Shown: positions 12,020 through 24,369 of the stretch, piece by piece | Numbering within the stretch: the stretch's first letter is position 1 | How the letters are laid out: every line of letters begins with the position of its first letter | Assembly (NCBI RefSeq): GCF_030253575.1 | Contig: NC_080569.1 | Span: 11,663,001 to 11,727,000, forward strand | Reading direction: 5' to 3' | DNA: 64,000 bases | Source: Rhododendron vialii | Lineage: Eukaryota; Streptophyta; Magnoliopsida; Ericales; Ericaceae | The notes under the pieces: generated by a model | Databases searched by the model: none | What the model was told of the DNA's origin: nothing | What the model saw: the letters and a program-made list of their open reading frames with translations, nothing else | Made by a program: the position numbers and the translations under genes

Positions 12020-13353
12020 AACTTCCCTCTCACTTTTCGCTTCTGTTCCATTTTTTTTTATTCAATTGAACAGCTAGGGTTCCGTCTTTCGATTCATCGA
12101 CTTGGAAAAGGAAAACCAGAAACGGCGATCCAATGGTACGTTTCTTTGTATTCAAGCGACTCATGTTCTCTCTGCTTTTTCCCCTTGTCCTGCTTTGAAC
12201 ACTGCGTGATTGAGCAGTTTTAATCCAGTATACTGCGCGCTTCACGGATTTGAATCAGCCTTACGCACTATTCAATGTCTTATCTGTTTATTAATTTCAA
12301 AAAAGAAGAAGAAATGCCTTGTCTGTTTTTATGTCAGTCGAAGGCACAATAAATATTAGTAAATGTCGGAGAAGATTACTCGGATAGATATACGGCGCGT
12401 ATGAACAAAATCACAATACAGAGATCTGTATTTGATCTTCTATAAATATTTTGTAATCTGTTTAGCCTATATAAACGGCTCCTACATGTATTGTCTATTT
12501 GTCTATCTCAATCAACTCAAGCAATATCAATACAATCGTTTTCTTTTCAGGTATGTCCCTATATGTACAGCCAATTTACATATGTACGTACTTATATTCA
12601 CAAATGATTCATGCTTTTTATTCAAGCTGTTTGAAGTTCGATTCCGGATACATTTCACGATTAAGTCTTATAGATCGAGCATGGAGTTTAATCAGTTTGT
12701 ATTTCTCTAAATAATATCGGTGTTTAGTTGCCGTTACGGAATTTAGTTTTTTTTTTCTTTCTATTTTTGAACTGGGAAAACTCCCAAAGGGCTAACGGAA
12801 TTAAGTTCAACACTTTTTTAGAAAACTATTTCTGAAAAAAAAAAAAAAAAACTTTTTCTTTTTGTCGAGCATAAGATTACATCTGCCTGGTGTTTGCTCG
12901 AAAATGGGTTCTTTTTCAGAAAAGTATTACTCCGTATATGGTTAACCGAAACAAGTTTATGTGTCTTTGTGGAAGTGATTCCAAAAACTGATTCTGTATA
13001 CTACAAACAAACATACATATGTTGCTTCCAATGTTATGATGGTTTGTCCAATAAGTGTGTGTGTGTGTGTGGGTACTAATGGTTGGATGATAGGGGTGAT
13101 GAGAAATTAGCAATTAGTGATTATTATAACTTGCAAGGGAGAAAGATTTATAATTTTTCCAATTTGTGCAGTGGAAGAAAAGAAGCAGTGTCTGATGGTG
13201 GAAAGGCGTTAAAGATTGTCCTTTTGTACTCATGAGCACTTTTTTCACGTCATTCTGAGCATACAGGAATACTCGATGCACCCAAGAGATGATTACCATG
13301 GTTGAGCATTCAAATCGATTTTTGAGCATTCGAATTGGTAGTCAGGTCATCTA
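12020..13353 (+). other. 5' leader of the RING gene with a probable intron
   Basis: A leader exon would run from about 12,020 to a strong donor (ATG|GTACGT, exon end 12,135). A good acceptor (TTTCCAATTTGTGCAG) ends at 13,171, so an intron of about 1 kb is likely in the 5' UTR. An ATG falls exactly at the donor; spliced to 13,172 it would make an upstream ORF of eight codons (M-W-K-K-R-S-S-V, stop). An in-frame TAG sits just before the main ATG at 13,354, supporting that start. Confidence 0.5.
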
Positions 13354-16300
13354 ATGGCTGTTGCTGGTTTACAAAGTGTTTCTGTGCTTGATTCTTCTTT
13401 CCATAGGGAGTCTCAGTCTCCATTATCAAGGCAGTGGGGTAATCATGACAGGCCAAGCACCCGAGCATCTTCTCTTCTGCAAATGAGGCGAGAGATCGAG
13501 GGTGAGCATGTGGTCAGCCACTCCCAAGTGAGAGTTGGAGATAGGCAACAAGAGAGGATTGATGTCTCGAATGCTGATCTTCTAAATCCTTATTTGTCTG
13601 AGAAACAAGATAGTGATAGTGGACATGATGATGGGAACAGTTCTAGCTCAGAGCAGTCCACTGATTCTGGGGAGGCAGAAAGAGGAAGGGTGAGGCAAAT
13701 ATTGCAAGAGTGGATGAATAGTGGAGTGAGGGGCCATGCATCCGTTGTTTACCCTGTTGACAGTTATTCGAGGGCACGAATGGCTAGCCAGCAGAGAGGC
13801 ATTTGTGCTGCTAGTAGAGAAGAACAGACCCCTGAAATTGGTGCTCAAATTGAACGAGGTCGGGATGGATTTGTTAATCATTGTGAGATTGGTGTTCGGA
13901 AAAACCTTCGCAAGTTATGTGGCAGACAGGCTTTGCTTGATATGTTGGCTAAGGCTGAGCGTGAAAAACAAACAGAACTCCAAAATTTGTTGGAGTGTCG
14001 GCCTGTATCTGAATTTGCTTACCGTAATCGCATTCAGGTAAGCTGTTTCCAAAAGTTTTTGCTGTTCAACTTCTATTTCTACATCAGCTCTTCACTTCTT
14101 TACCTCCTCACAATACCTAGTATTGTCTATTGTCCAAATCTGACTCCTGTGATGTTTGCAATCCAGATGTTTTTTCTATTGGTGTTTTAAATCAATACTA
14201 GTAATTTGGTGCTTGTACAAGCTTGTGAGTGGTGTTGGGATGTAAAATGTAGGATTTGTCACAGTTAACTATGTCCCTATTGATGATTAGCGTTGGCATG
14301 GTGTTGTTCAAATAGATATCTTGGGGTAGTTTGGTGGACTGCAATTACAATTGTGATATGCAATGTGCTTTAATTATGAAGTGAACTATCATGTCAACAA
14401 CTCTAGGTTGCTCAAATTAAACATCTGCTTGTACTTGGATTATAATCTGTAGGATACATGTCGGAAAAGGGAGTTTTTTTTCAGTACTTCCTATCCAAGA
14501 TGCTATGTGTAGGCAAGCTAATTGGATGGGAAGATCGCAGTGTGAAACATTCGATCGAAATACATTTCAGATAAAAAAACAACCCTTTTTTTTGCTGATT
14601 ACATAACTTTAAAATCAAAACGAACCCTATGGAGCATTGAACTCTTTTTCACTGCTTTGCTGTTGTTAATTTTGTCACAGACGCTCTTGAGAGGTAGATT
14701 CTTGCAAAGTGGAAGATTGGTCCAAGGCGAGAGACCCTCTTCTATGCCGCCAAGTGAATTGGGTTTATTAAGGCAACAACATACTGTTTCTGGTGTAAGG
14801 TATCTGGTTTCTACTCTTTATCTGCAGTTAGAGTGTATTTATTCCTTTTTTACTTCTTAGATGCATGTTTCCCTGCCTTATCATGCAAGTAAAGGTTGGT
14901 TTTACTTTCTTCCCTATTTTGTTGTTGATTTTGCTCGTGCGTGCGTGTTTGTTTGTGGTTTTTGGTCCTCATGTGCGCCGGTTTTTGCTTGCCGTGGAAG
15001 GGAAAACACGATGGGGGATCGTGTAAAGGGATGGCAATAGTACCCGCCCCGATCGGGACGGGTTTTTTTCACCCCATTTTCGGGTATCGGGTCGGGGTAA
15101 AAATTCCCAAACCTGCCCGGGTTCGAGTAGGGTTTGGGGCGAAAGTGCCCCAACCCTAAACCCGCCCCCCTCCCCACCCCGGCGTATTTATATATATATA
15201 TATATATAATTTATTTATATATGTATATATACTTATATACAAGTTTTTCATTTTTTTAGCATTAATCCAAAAAACAATGTCTCTTTACTGTCAAGTAGCC
15301 TAATTAAATTTAAAAAAGAAATAAAATTTGATATTTATTGGTGTTTAGTGGATTTTTTAAAAAGTTTTCTTCAAATATTTATAATAAATTCTACACATAA
15401 AGAAATGGAATGAAGTATCTAAAATATTGATTGCAATTAAAAGTTTAGATAAAACCGTGATACCAAAAGACACAAAAATAATTTCAAAATTTTTATTTTC
15501 TAGATAATTTTTATTCTTATTCAGCATTTTTTTTTACTTTTTCACTTATACTTTAATTTTTTTAATTTTTATGGGGCTGGGCGGGGCGGATAAACCCATT
15601 CCCCGATCGGGGCAGGAACGGGGGTACCCAAAAAAAACCCGGTCAGGGTCGGGGTCGGGGTATGCAAAAACCCGCCCCGCCCCGTTGCCATTCCTAGACT
15701 GTAAACTAGATTTCACAGCCAAATATAACTTACTCATAATTATATCTTCTAGGGGAACAATGTGCTTGCATTTTGATTGTCTTAAATCTTAATGTACAAC
15801 CATGTTTTATAGAAATTTTAAGTAGGGATCTTGGCATAGCCAGACAACTTCAGTTTTTCTATTTCTGTTCTTTTCTTTTTTCTCTCCCCGTTTATTTGAG
15901 GTTTTACTTTCGAGGGCAGTTCTGCAACTGGGAGTCGTTAGAACCCTTGATTTCTGAAGTCAGATCAATCTGTCTTCGTGGTTTCATTATGCAGAACTGT
16001 GGTGTTATGGTACTTAACCTAGTATCTACGAGACATTGACAACAAAAAGCATATGTTGAGTTTCAAGAAATATTGGCTGTGGCTTGTTAATAAATGGGTG
16101 ATGTGGTAGAATGACTGTCAAGTGTGCAACTATGAATAGATTTTGATATCAGAGTTATGAGATTATGAGCTGTGGGACAGAAGGGGGTGTAAAATTTAAG
16201 GTGTTGTAGATCTGTTGGAGATATTCATAGTATACTAAGCGTATTGCTCTCCGAGAATGAGGAATGTTATGCAAATAGTATTTTCGTATATGTTAATCCA

Positions 16301-19084
16301 ATAGAGTTATTTGCTTACATGAATTTTTGTTGGACGACGTTGGTAATTACAGAATGTTGATTAATTTGGCATTTTATTATATGATCAATTTGGCCTGTTA
16401 TTGTATGCTTGTTGATTTTAGATTTTCCCCTTATTTTTAATTTCATGAACTTATCCTGATGCATTTGTTGAAGTTCTTATATAATTATATTCACATGTCC
16501 CCTTGGGTCAGTGGCGTTTTTTTTTTGGCTTTTGGATACGTCTGCAATGAGTTCTAGAGTTAGACCTTATATGCTGATTTTTTATAGTTTTCTGAAGGGA
16601 ATTTTCTTTCCTTGTGCATTTTTAACTTGCTTGAGCAGGGAAGGATTCCTCGCCAGATTGGACAACCACCATTGTCCATCAACCCATGCTGAGTCTGATA
16701 CTTCGTCTAGCAAGGACATGAATGATTTTATGAATGAGCAAACCCAGGCAAAAAGTTCGCGAGAGGACCTAGTTGCCATCCAAGAACAATCTCAGCCTAA
16801 TAATGGAGAAGGAGACATCAATCAGTTACCCCTTGTTCCATTTGAAGGCAACTCTGGTCAAAATATAAATTGTCCAGAAACTAATATTCCAGAAGAACAA
16901 CAGGTAGGATTCTTTGGAAATGAGGATAGCGGGCATTTGCAGTCATCAAATTTTACATCCTTTGGAAGTAGGGATGGTCTTGGGGAAAATACGGGGGGAA
17001 ACTCTGTGATAAGTACTGGTAATGCATGGTCACATGAAACTTCAGGAAATGAAATCGAAGGACAATATTTTCACCTAAGACCTAGTGGCGAGGAACGTGA
17101 CACGGACACGTCATCCAATCATTTGTATGACCACAGCATTAATGAAACTGAAGACATGCATGGCCCCGATACTTCTGTACGAGTAGAACAGTGGCCGGAA
17201 TCAGTTACTGATAATGAGGACAATGACTCGCGACAGCTAGACAACATTGATATTTCTGGATGGAGAGATGATGATGCTGAAGCCACAGAAGGAAATTGGA
17301 GTGAAGGAACTGCTGCTAATCACGGCTACCAGGACATGTTGGGAACTGAAGGTGAAGAAATTGATCACATGCAAGATTTGAATGAACAATGGCATGAAAG
17401 TGGTTCGCAAGAGGCTATGGAGGATTTCTTAGAAGGGCCTTCTTCTCGGCAAGCAATTCCAGTTGGAAGATTAGAGAATAGATCTTACTTCCCAGATGAT
17501 GATAACGTGTACAGTTCAGAAATTAGAGAACTTTTAAGCAGGTTTGTGATGTGATTGTTGAATGCCTTAGGTGTTACAATCCTTTGAAACCAAAAAAATT
17601 AATTGTTCTTGTGTTACTTAACCACAACAACTTTAAAGGGGCTTCGTGTTCATTTTGTAGGAGAAGTGTCTCTAATCTTCTTCGAAGTGATTTCCGCCAG
17701 AGCCTGGACCAGGTGCTACAATTATATGCAGAAAGGCAAGCTCATGCTTCAGTCGACTGGGAAATGGACGAAACGTCACCCTCTCTTAGGGAGGTGGAGC
17801 AAGATGTGCAGCAGAGTGGTAGTCAAAACTTGGGTCTGCCAGGTGTTTTCGAGGCGGCTCAAATTCTTCCCCCTTCAGTACCAGTCACCCGTTCTCAGCC
17901 TTTTTGGGATCTGGATCACCTGCAGGATGATAATTGGCTGCGAAACAACTTGCAACAGCGCTTGGGAATGGTAAGCTTATCTCGTATCAATTGTCACAAA
18001 TTTTGTTGTCAAATATGTCGGACATACTTCTTGTCGGACATACTTCTTGAACTAACCGTAGGCATGGGAACATTTCTAGTCGGATCAAGGGTGATCTAGC
18101 ATGTGAAGAACCCTTCTCGTTCATGGATAGATTCTGGTCCAAGTGATCCAGTTGATGAATTTCGTTTTGGACCTACGTTGATAATGTGTACTTGCTCTTA
18201 GTGTGTGTGTTTCTTTTGCCTGTTTCCTATTTGATTGGATGGGGATGGTGTATAATTTAGTACTGTTAACTTTTTATTGAGCTTCGTGAAAAGTGTTGCC
18301 TGATATCTTCTCTGTTGATTCATTTGAATAACTTGCATATTGGAGCAGGAGTGGGATATCATCAATGATTTGAGGATTGACATGGCTAGGCTTCAGCAGC
18401 GGATGGACAACATGCAGAGGATGCTGGAAGCCTGCATGGATATGCAGATTGAATTGCAGCGCTCGGTACGACAAGAGGTTTCTGCGGCTCTGAATAGGTC
18501 AGCTGGTTCAACAGGTTTGTTACAATCTTAACACAGTTCCATATTTGCTTTTCTTCTTCTTCTTACCATATTTGAAATCTTTTTGTACTAGTTTTTATTT
18601 ATGTTTTCAAATATTCAATGTCGACCGGTCTGCTTGTTCTTCACATTACGTAGAGGAAATTTATTCAGAATTATGTTGTTGATTTGTTTGCTACTTTCAC
18701 TCTCTTCTGAAGAATTGACAGCTCAAGGCATTTTTATTCTGTTGCAGATTGTGAAAAAAATCCGCAAAAGGATGAATCCAAATGGGACCATTTGAGGAAA
18801 GGACTTTGTTGTATATGTTGTGATAACAGTATAGATTCTCTCCTATACAGGTGAAATTAACAAACCCTTTGAATGGCTTCATGACATCCACAAGCTTATG
18901 AGACATTCAATGGTTCTGGTTATAATCCCATGTCATTTTCTCTGCTTTGTTTCTTAACTTTGACAGATGTGGGCACATGTGCACGTGTTCAAAATGTGCA
19001 GACACGCTTGTGCAAGGAAGTGGAAAGTGTCCAATGTGCCGTGCACCAGTAGTTGAGATGATTCGTGCCTATTCTATCCAGTAA
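13354..19084 (+). CDS. RING-finger E3 ubiquitin ligase, seven coding exons, 800 aa
   Basis: Coding exons, placed by GT-AG junctions that keep frame: 13354-14037, 14681-14799, 16639-17541, 17661-17970, 18349-18514, 18748-18850, 18967-19084. They total 2403 nt, exactly 800 codons plus stop. The N-terminal part is serine-rich and disordered. Exon 1 carries the conserved block [20 protein letters not shown]. Exon 5 (residues about 673-728) is a Met/Leu/Gln coiled coil. The C-terminus is a C3HC4 RING: C748/749-x-C751/752, CGH at 763-765, C767, C769/C772, CPMCR at 783-787, ending IRAYSIQ. This layout matches an Arabidopsis RING family that includes At5g04460; its substrates are unknown to me. The RING would recruit an E2 enzyme. 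Intron 2 (14,800-16,638) holds a hAT-like insertion but has intact splice sites. Confidence 0.9.
15027..15696. mobile_element. Non-autonomous hAT-like element in intron 2 of the RING gene
   Basis: The ends are AGGGATGGCAA and TTGCCATTCCTA, the usual inverted ends of a plant hAT family. They are followed inward by GC-rich arms (CCCGCCCCGATCGGG... / ...CCCGCCCCGCCCCG) around an AT-rich core with TA repeats. The flanking octamers TCGTGTAA and GACTGTAA agree at five of eight positions, consistent with an aged 8-bp duplication. No transposase is encoded. Confidence 0.8.
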
Positions 19085-21001
19085 CAATAACAAGAAAAAG
19101 ACTAGGGAAGTGTTTAAGTTCGTTAATAGGATCAGAATTCTCTTCAGTTGCTCCTGGACTCCATCCAGGTAATATACATAATTTTCACTTATTTTTCAGC
19201 TGTTACAAAATGGGTGCATATATTATCTAATTTGATTAATGTGTGGCTGGAATGCAGGAAAAGGGTTCCTGATCTGTTGTTTGAATCCGAATAAATACTT
19301 GAGTGAAACATTAAAGTCAGTTCATGGAGTTGATTGTCCTCTTCACTGGCAGATTATTACCATTTCAGTGACAAGCCACTTTTTCGAGACTCTTTGCTCT
19401 GTTTTGAACACTGTTCTTCAGATAGCTCAAACAGTTTTTGGGTTGAATTTCGCCACCTCATTGGCGAAAATGCAGTTGGATTGGTGGTGGCGTTGAAGCC
19501 CTGAAGAAGTTTGTATTGACCACTAACTAAAGGTTCTGCGTCAATTGCTTGTAGGTACTTGTTAACTCGTTTCATTCTTTGGAAAATTTTCGGTGGCGTA
19601 AAATTTTGAGATGTTATTCACACGGGTGAGTAAATAGTTATCTGCCCCACGATGTTTTGCTCTCTTGTGCCTAATACTCTGACCGTATTTGGTTTATGAA
19701 GTGCCCGATTTCTCAACGTGGCTGCTTTGTTTGGTGAAACTATGCGCGGCCACTGATGGCTTGTTAACAAGGTAGAGAGCGCGTAGGTTGTTTCACCTTC
19801 TTAAAGAATGTTACACAAATGTCCAAATTGTTTCCTTCGTTTTCTCTGACGTGTTCGGTTAACCACGGAGCATTAATGCTCCTCGATGGGACTCATTACA
19901 ATATCAACTGTTTGTTTTATAGAATTTTGATGAGCATTTTCTCTGTACAAAAGATTAATAAGTCACTCGAATTTCAGTAGTTGATTGGACACCAAGACAA
20001 AATTTGAATGATGAGATCTCGGAAGTCTCAATTGAGTTCGGTAATAAAACCAACAGGAGGAGGATCCTCTTTTGAACCATTGTGTGTCTTTTTCAGGTCC
20101 ATTTTAGACCGTTCACATTTTAGAATTTTAGAATTCGATGAGAGTTGTTATGCGAAAAATCATATTGATCGGATACCGATTGATATAATTAATGCATTTG
20201 TACTGAGGTGATTTGGTTAAATGAGTACGGATTCGGTGCTTTATTCTTGCTAAATGAGTACCGATTCGGTGTTTTAAAATCATATCAAATGATATCCAAT
20301 CAACTTGATATTTGACATAGTTGATATTCTCGATTAATTCTAAAGAATGATTTGGATCATGAAAGTGGACCCAAAAAGGCTTACAAACGGGTGTAATTCT
20401 TCTCGATGATCAAAATATGAAGCGAAATGATGGCCAAGGACGTGTTTAGATAATTAATACCGTTCAAGGACAAACTAACAGACAAACTAAACAATCCACT
20501 CCATTTTCTTGGACTTGAAAGGAGCTCAACCCTTAACCAATGAAACAAAAGCCCTACTTTTTAAAACAAATGCTCAACCCTTTATTATCCCTAATATTTT
20601 GTACAGCAACTGCGAATCATTAAAGTGGAGTAGTTTGTTGAGAGTTAGTATCAACTTTGGATTTTGATGGGCATATTGAGTCGCAATCTCGATTCTCAAG
20701 TCAAGCTTTATCGATGCATCAAGAAGGGAACGGAGGTTCTGTAGTGCACTCCGGTATAGTGTACTTATAGTATTGAATATAGACCGTTGATCTCGTTAAT
20801 CAACGGTTGTGATGTGTATACAATCTTTGACCGGTAATAGAAGTATATTTTACATCAAGAAGCGCCCAATACCAAACGTGTTGGATTATTCGAATTAGTA
20901 AATAATTTTAGAATAATGTACCAGTATAAATATATATATACATATTTACACGTGCCATCATTCACAGGCACAAAAAAAAAAAATTTAAAAGCTGAAGGTG
21001 G
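19085..21001. other. 3' UTR of the RING gene and intergenic DNA
   Basis: The first several hundred bases probably include the RING 3' UTR. The rest is AT-rich and carries short partial repeats (GATTCGGTG twice near 20,230-20,270). No gene is recognised; the frames at 19,239 and 20,008 have no domain. Confidence 0.55.
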
Positions 21002-21751
21002 TTAAAAACTCGAGCTCCTCTCCAGTACGACTCGATCTCCTACGCTAGGGTAACTACAAGCCCTTCTCATCATCCGAACCGGACCCACATTCTCAATCTC
21101 CACCGTCGATCTAAAACTCTCACCTCCACCGCGATCAACCACCTCTCCCCGCGACACGCCCAAGCATTCCTCCCCACCTCCGAAAATCCTCGACGAACGG
21201 CACAACGGGCACGACACGTGCGACGCCAGCCACGTGTCGACGCACCGCGCGTGGAACACGTGGCGGCAGTAGGGAATCATTTTAACCGTTTCCCCGTCCT
21301 CGAACTCGCACAGGCAGATGACGCAGTCGATCGGGTGCTTCGCGTCCCCACCGTAAGAAACAAGCGGGAGCGATCGGACGGCGGAGGGGTCGAGGCCTTC
21401 GGGGTAGTTTGATGATCTCCACAGGGGGAGGAGGGTGGAGGAGGAGAAGGGAGAGGAAGGGCGGCGGCGGGGGCGGGAGGAGGAGGAGGGGGAGTCAGCG
21501 AAGCGGCGGAGGTAGAGGGAGAAGAAGCCCATGAAGAAGAGAGCGGTGAGGAGAACGAGGGTGGTGAGGGTCATGGAGGAGTCCAGTGGGGAGGAGTTGG
21601 GCCTAAAGGGCGGGCCTTTGGTTGTGGCGTTGGTGGGTTGGTGGAGCAGTATTGGGTTGGGAGCATAAGGGTGTGGGAGTAGGGTACTGGTCCCGAGTGT
21701 GTCGGCGTCTGGTAGGAGCTTCCTGCTGTGGGGTTTCATTGCTAAATTCAT
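21002..21751 (-). CDS. ATL-type RING-H2 E3 ubiquitin ligase, 249 aa
   Basis: A single-exon gene, as is normal for the ATL family. One transmembrane segment lies at about residues 60-81 (MTLTTLVLLTALFFMGFFSL). A basic stretch follows, then the ATL signature GLD at 119-121 (EGLDPSAVRSLP) and a complete RING-H2: C143-x2-C146-x15-C162-x-H164-x2-H167-x2-C170-x10-C181-x2-C184 with W174 in the E2-binding position. The tail is Ser/Gly/Arg-rich. ATLs are membrane-anchored E3 ligases often involved in defence or stress; the target here is unknown. Met1 is chosen as the first in-frame ATG; Met5 (MKPHSRK) is an alternative. Upstream on this strand there is a CT-rich leader (the GA run at 21,780-21,821) and a TATATC-like box near 21,836-21,842. 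Confidence 0.92.
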   Translation of the reverse strand: MNLAMKPHSRKLLPDADTLGTSTLLPHPYAPNPILLHQPTNATTKGPPFRPNSSPLDSSMTLTTLVLLTALFFMGFFSLYLRRFADSPSSSSRPRRRPSSPFSSSTLLPLWRSSNYPEGLDPSAVRSLPLVSYGGDAKHPIDCVICLCEFEDGETVKMIPYCRHVFHARCVDTWLASHVSCPLCRSSRIFGGGEECLGVSRGEVVDRGGGESFRSTVEIENVGPVRMMRRACSYPSVGDRVVLERSSSF

Positions 21752-21777
21752 TTGAGAGAGAGAGTAGTTTGGTCAAG

Positions 21778-21779
<2 letters not shown>

Positions 21780-21821
<42 letters not shown>
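21780..21821. repeat. (GA)n microsatellite in the ATL leader
   Basis: A run of about 20 GA units, reading as CT on the coding strand of the ATL gene, inside its probable 5' UTR about 30-70 bp before the ATG. Confidence 0.95.
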
Positions 21822-21824
<3 letters not shown>

Positions 21825-22252
21825 TGCCAGTCGCTAGATATACTAGTACATGGTGGAGTAGTATTGTGGAGTGATGGTCCGAGGGGGCTCTGTGTTTACT
21901 TTTTGGGAAGTGAAGTATTGGAAGAAGTTCCGTTTTGCGGTGGGAAGGGGTTGTGTGCGGCGAGTTTTGGATGATTAACTAAACTATACTAGATGACGGT
22001 AGAGGAGAGGCGGGGGCCAGTGTGTGGGGCCGAGTTCTATATCTGGATGTTAATCCGTACATGAATGTTGAGTGGATCTCAGGACTGCACGGTGTGCACT
22101 TCTACAGTGAGAAGAGCAATCAAGAGAGAGAAACATTAATTGGGGCTTCTGGAATCGTAAATTTCTTTTGTTTCTTTTTCAAAGCCAGTTTGTATTTTAA
22201 ATCGAGTGTTATGCTTTTGTTTGAATTACAAATTCTGTAAGCCGCTGAAATA

Positions 22253-22556
22253 AGTGTCAATTCTTCATTTTAGTGTGAACTCTTCATTTAGATGTGAATT
22301 GTGTCTTTTTCAAATTGTGAATTCTTAATTTGGGAATGTAAATTCTGTAGACGGGTGTGAATTGTGTAATTAGGTAGGTGTGAATTGTGCATATAAGGTG
22401 CGAATTTTGCATTTATGGGTGAGTTTCGGAAAATGGGTGTGAATTCTTGAAAGTGATGTGAATTCTGGGGGTATGAATAGTACAAACGGGGTGTGAATTC
22501 TACAAAAAAAAATGTGAATTTTAAGAGTGTGAATTATTGAGGGTGTGAATTCTCAT
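22253..22556. repeat. Degenerate array of TGTGAATTC-type words
   Basis: About a dozen variants of (GG)TGTGAATTST occur every 18-35 bp. Clear examples lie near 22,273, 22,296, 22,358, 22,380, 22,437, 22,458, 22,491, 22,513 and 22,540. Spacers are short, unlike each other and of uneven length. No coding potential is seen. Confidence 0.8.
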
Positions 22557-23099
22557 AGTACGAAAAGTAATAAGAACAAAATAGTAAAAACGTCTTTAAA
22601 AAGGATCTTGACAGGATAATATTGACAAAAGAGAATTTGCTCGGAACCTATCAACAAAATGGAACCGGCCTGTCATTTCCCGAAAACTAATTTAACCCAA
22701 TTCATGGACCTATTAATAACATAAAAAGGCCCGGTAAGATTAGGAAACTCATAGTATCATGGAAAACTCCAAACTAATACCGAGAAAATTGTTTTCTAAT
22801 ATTCAAAATCTATCAAACCTAATTTGAAAAAGACAGAACTAATGTTTTTTTTTTTTTTTTTGGCAAGTGACAGAACTAATGTGGGTTCGTAGCTAGTGAC
22901 GTGGATTATTGGGTCATGCGTAATTTACAACTACTATGTTTTAGTTCGGTTCGGTTTTCCTTTGACCAAAGCCGAAACCAAACCAGTTTTAATTTCTTTT
23001 CAAAATTGAAAACCAAACTGAACCATTAATAGCTCGGAAAAACCAAACCAAACTTTTTAACTGGTTTTTTTAGCTGATTCGGTTTTGTCGGTCAATACG
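22557..23099. other. Intergenic AT-rich DNA with a GGTTCGGTTT-rich patch
   Basis: About 22,940-23,090 alternates words such as TTCGGTTCGGTTTT, AACCAAACC and AAACTGAACC, the composition often seen in decayed hAT-related non-autonomous elements. Boundaries are not visible. No gene is recognised. Confidence 0.45.
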
Positions 23100-23390
23100 A
23101 GAAATTTGGTCTTTGGAGATGAATGAAAATCGTCACAAATAGTATGGGTGACGAGAACACTATGTCGCCAAAAATAAATAATTGGTGACAAAAAATTTCT
23201 TCTCGCCTATTGTGTTATTTGACAACAAATTTTTTTGTCACCAATTATTCCTTTTGGCCGCGAAAATAATTTGTCGCCAAAGGCGGTGATGAATTTTTTT
23301 TATCGCCAACATAAGAAATTGGAGACGAATTTTTTTGTCGCCAGTATAAAAAATCGGTGACCAAAATTTTCGTCACAAAAAACGTTTTCA
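23100..23390. repeat. Cluster of short inverted GTCGCC/GGYGAC repeats, CACTA-like
   Basis: The words TGTCGCCA, TTGTCACC, GGTGAC and GGAGACGAATTTTTTTGTC recur in both orientations about every 25-50 bp. Subterminal arrays of this kind are typical of CACTA (En/Spm) transposon ends. I do not see the terminal CACTA motif, so this would be an internal or eroded piece. Confidence 0.5.
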
Positions 23391-23673
23391 TATGGAAAAA
23401 GTCTCACTTTCTTTCTCCTACAAGATTTCGGGCTCAGGCCTCCTGAGTGTTGCGTAGAAACTTCGACCAACTGCATCACACATTTTTTGATATATTTTTA
23501 AAATATCTACAGTAATATATAATTAAAATATATTTTGAACATTATTTTGAACATTTAAACATTAAAATTAGCAATTTTGTTAAACATGAGAGTTGTAGCC
23601 CTTTGTGTTATTGTTCAAACTCAATTTGAATTATCTCAATTTTAGTCACTTCTTAGAAACACCAATATTGTTA

Positions 23674-23921
23674 CTCCCTCTGTCACATATTCTTGGTCCT
23701 ATTTCACTTTTTGTGTCATTCAAAAACTTGTCTATGTCTTTTAATGTATAAGGTTTTTTATGATTTTGAAAACTTTGTTTAATAAAATTAATTGAGATTT
23801 ATCAAATAATATTGATATTTGATACATAAAAAAATATTATAGATTAAAAGATAGAGCCAATTTTTTGAGGGATCCCAAATACTCCTTAGTAAATATGACC
23901 AAGAATATGGGACGGATGGAG
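23674..23921. mobile_element. Stowaway MITE (Tc1/mariner type), TA duplication
   Basis: Inverted ends CTCCCTCTGTCACATATTCT and its near-complement ending GGGACGGATGGAG are each bordered by TA (23,672-23,673 and 23,922-23,923). The 248-bp size, the CTCCCTC start and the TA target are diagnostic of Stowaway. Confidence 0.92.
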
Positions 23922-24131
23922 TATTATGGTGCTTATATTTAGCAATGTGTCTGAAATTCCCACTCTAGTTTTTAGGTATTTTTGTTGGAAGTATTGTGTC
24001 ATAAATAGTTGTTAATAATACGGCCAAAGTGTAATATTAGCTAGCTGTGGTTGTTTAGGAAAATGCTCCCTTTTCAGGTTTGGGATTAATAGAGTGCCCC
24101 TATTGTGTTAAATTTCCAGGTGGTCTGCCAC

Positions 24132-24369
24132 GAGAAATTTTTCAGTGCCGGGTGGGTACCACGTGGTACCCGCTCGGCGCATCCAAGTTGTCCAAATGTG
24201 TTTTGGACGGTTTGAATTTTAAAAAAACTTTTTTTCAGAAAAGTTAAACTCTTCCCTAGAAAAGTTTTTTTAAATTTGAACCGTCCAAAACACTTTTGGA
24301 CGACTTAAATGCATGAACGGACACCGGGTGGACTATACCCACCCGGCACTGAAAAACTTCTCGGTCTCG
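24132..24369. mobile_element. MULE-type MITE with 9-bp target duplication
   Basis: Inverted ends GAGAAATTTTTCAGTGCCGG and its complement enclose inner arms that are also inverted (CCAAATGTGTTTTGGACGG / CCGTCCAAAACACTTTTGG). The nonamer GTCTGCCAC flanks both sides (24,123-24,131 and 24,370-24,378). A 9-bp duplication is the hallmark of Mutator-like elements. Confidence 0.85.

Noticed and set aside
22253..22556. CRISPR-like repeat/spacer array
   Set aside because: The repeats are only about 9-11 bp, variable and unevenly spaced, in plant DNA without any cas gene.
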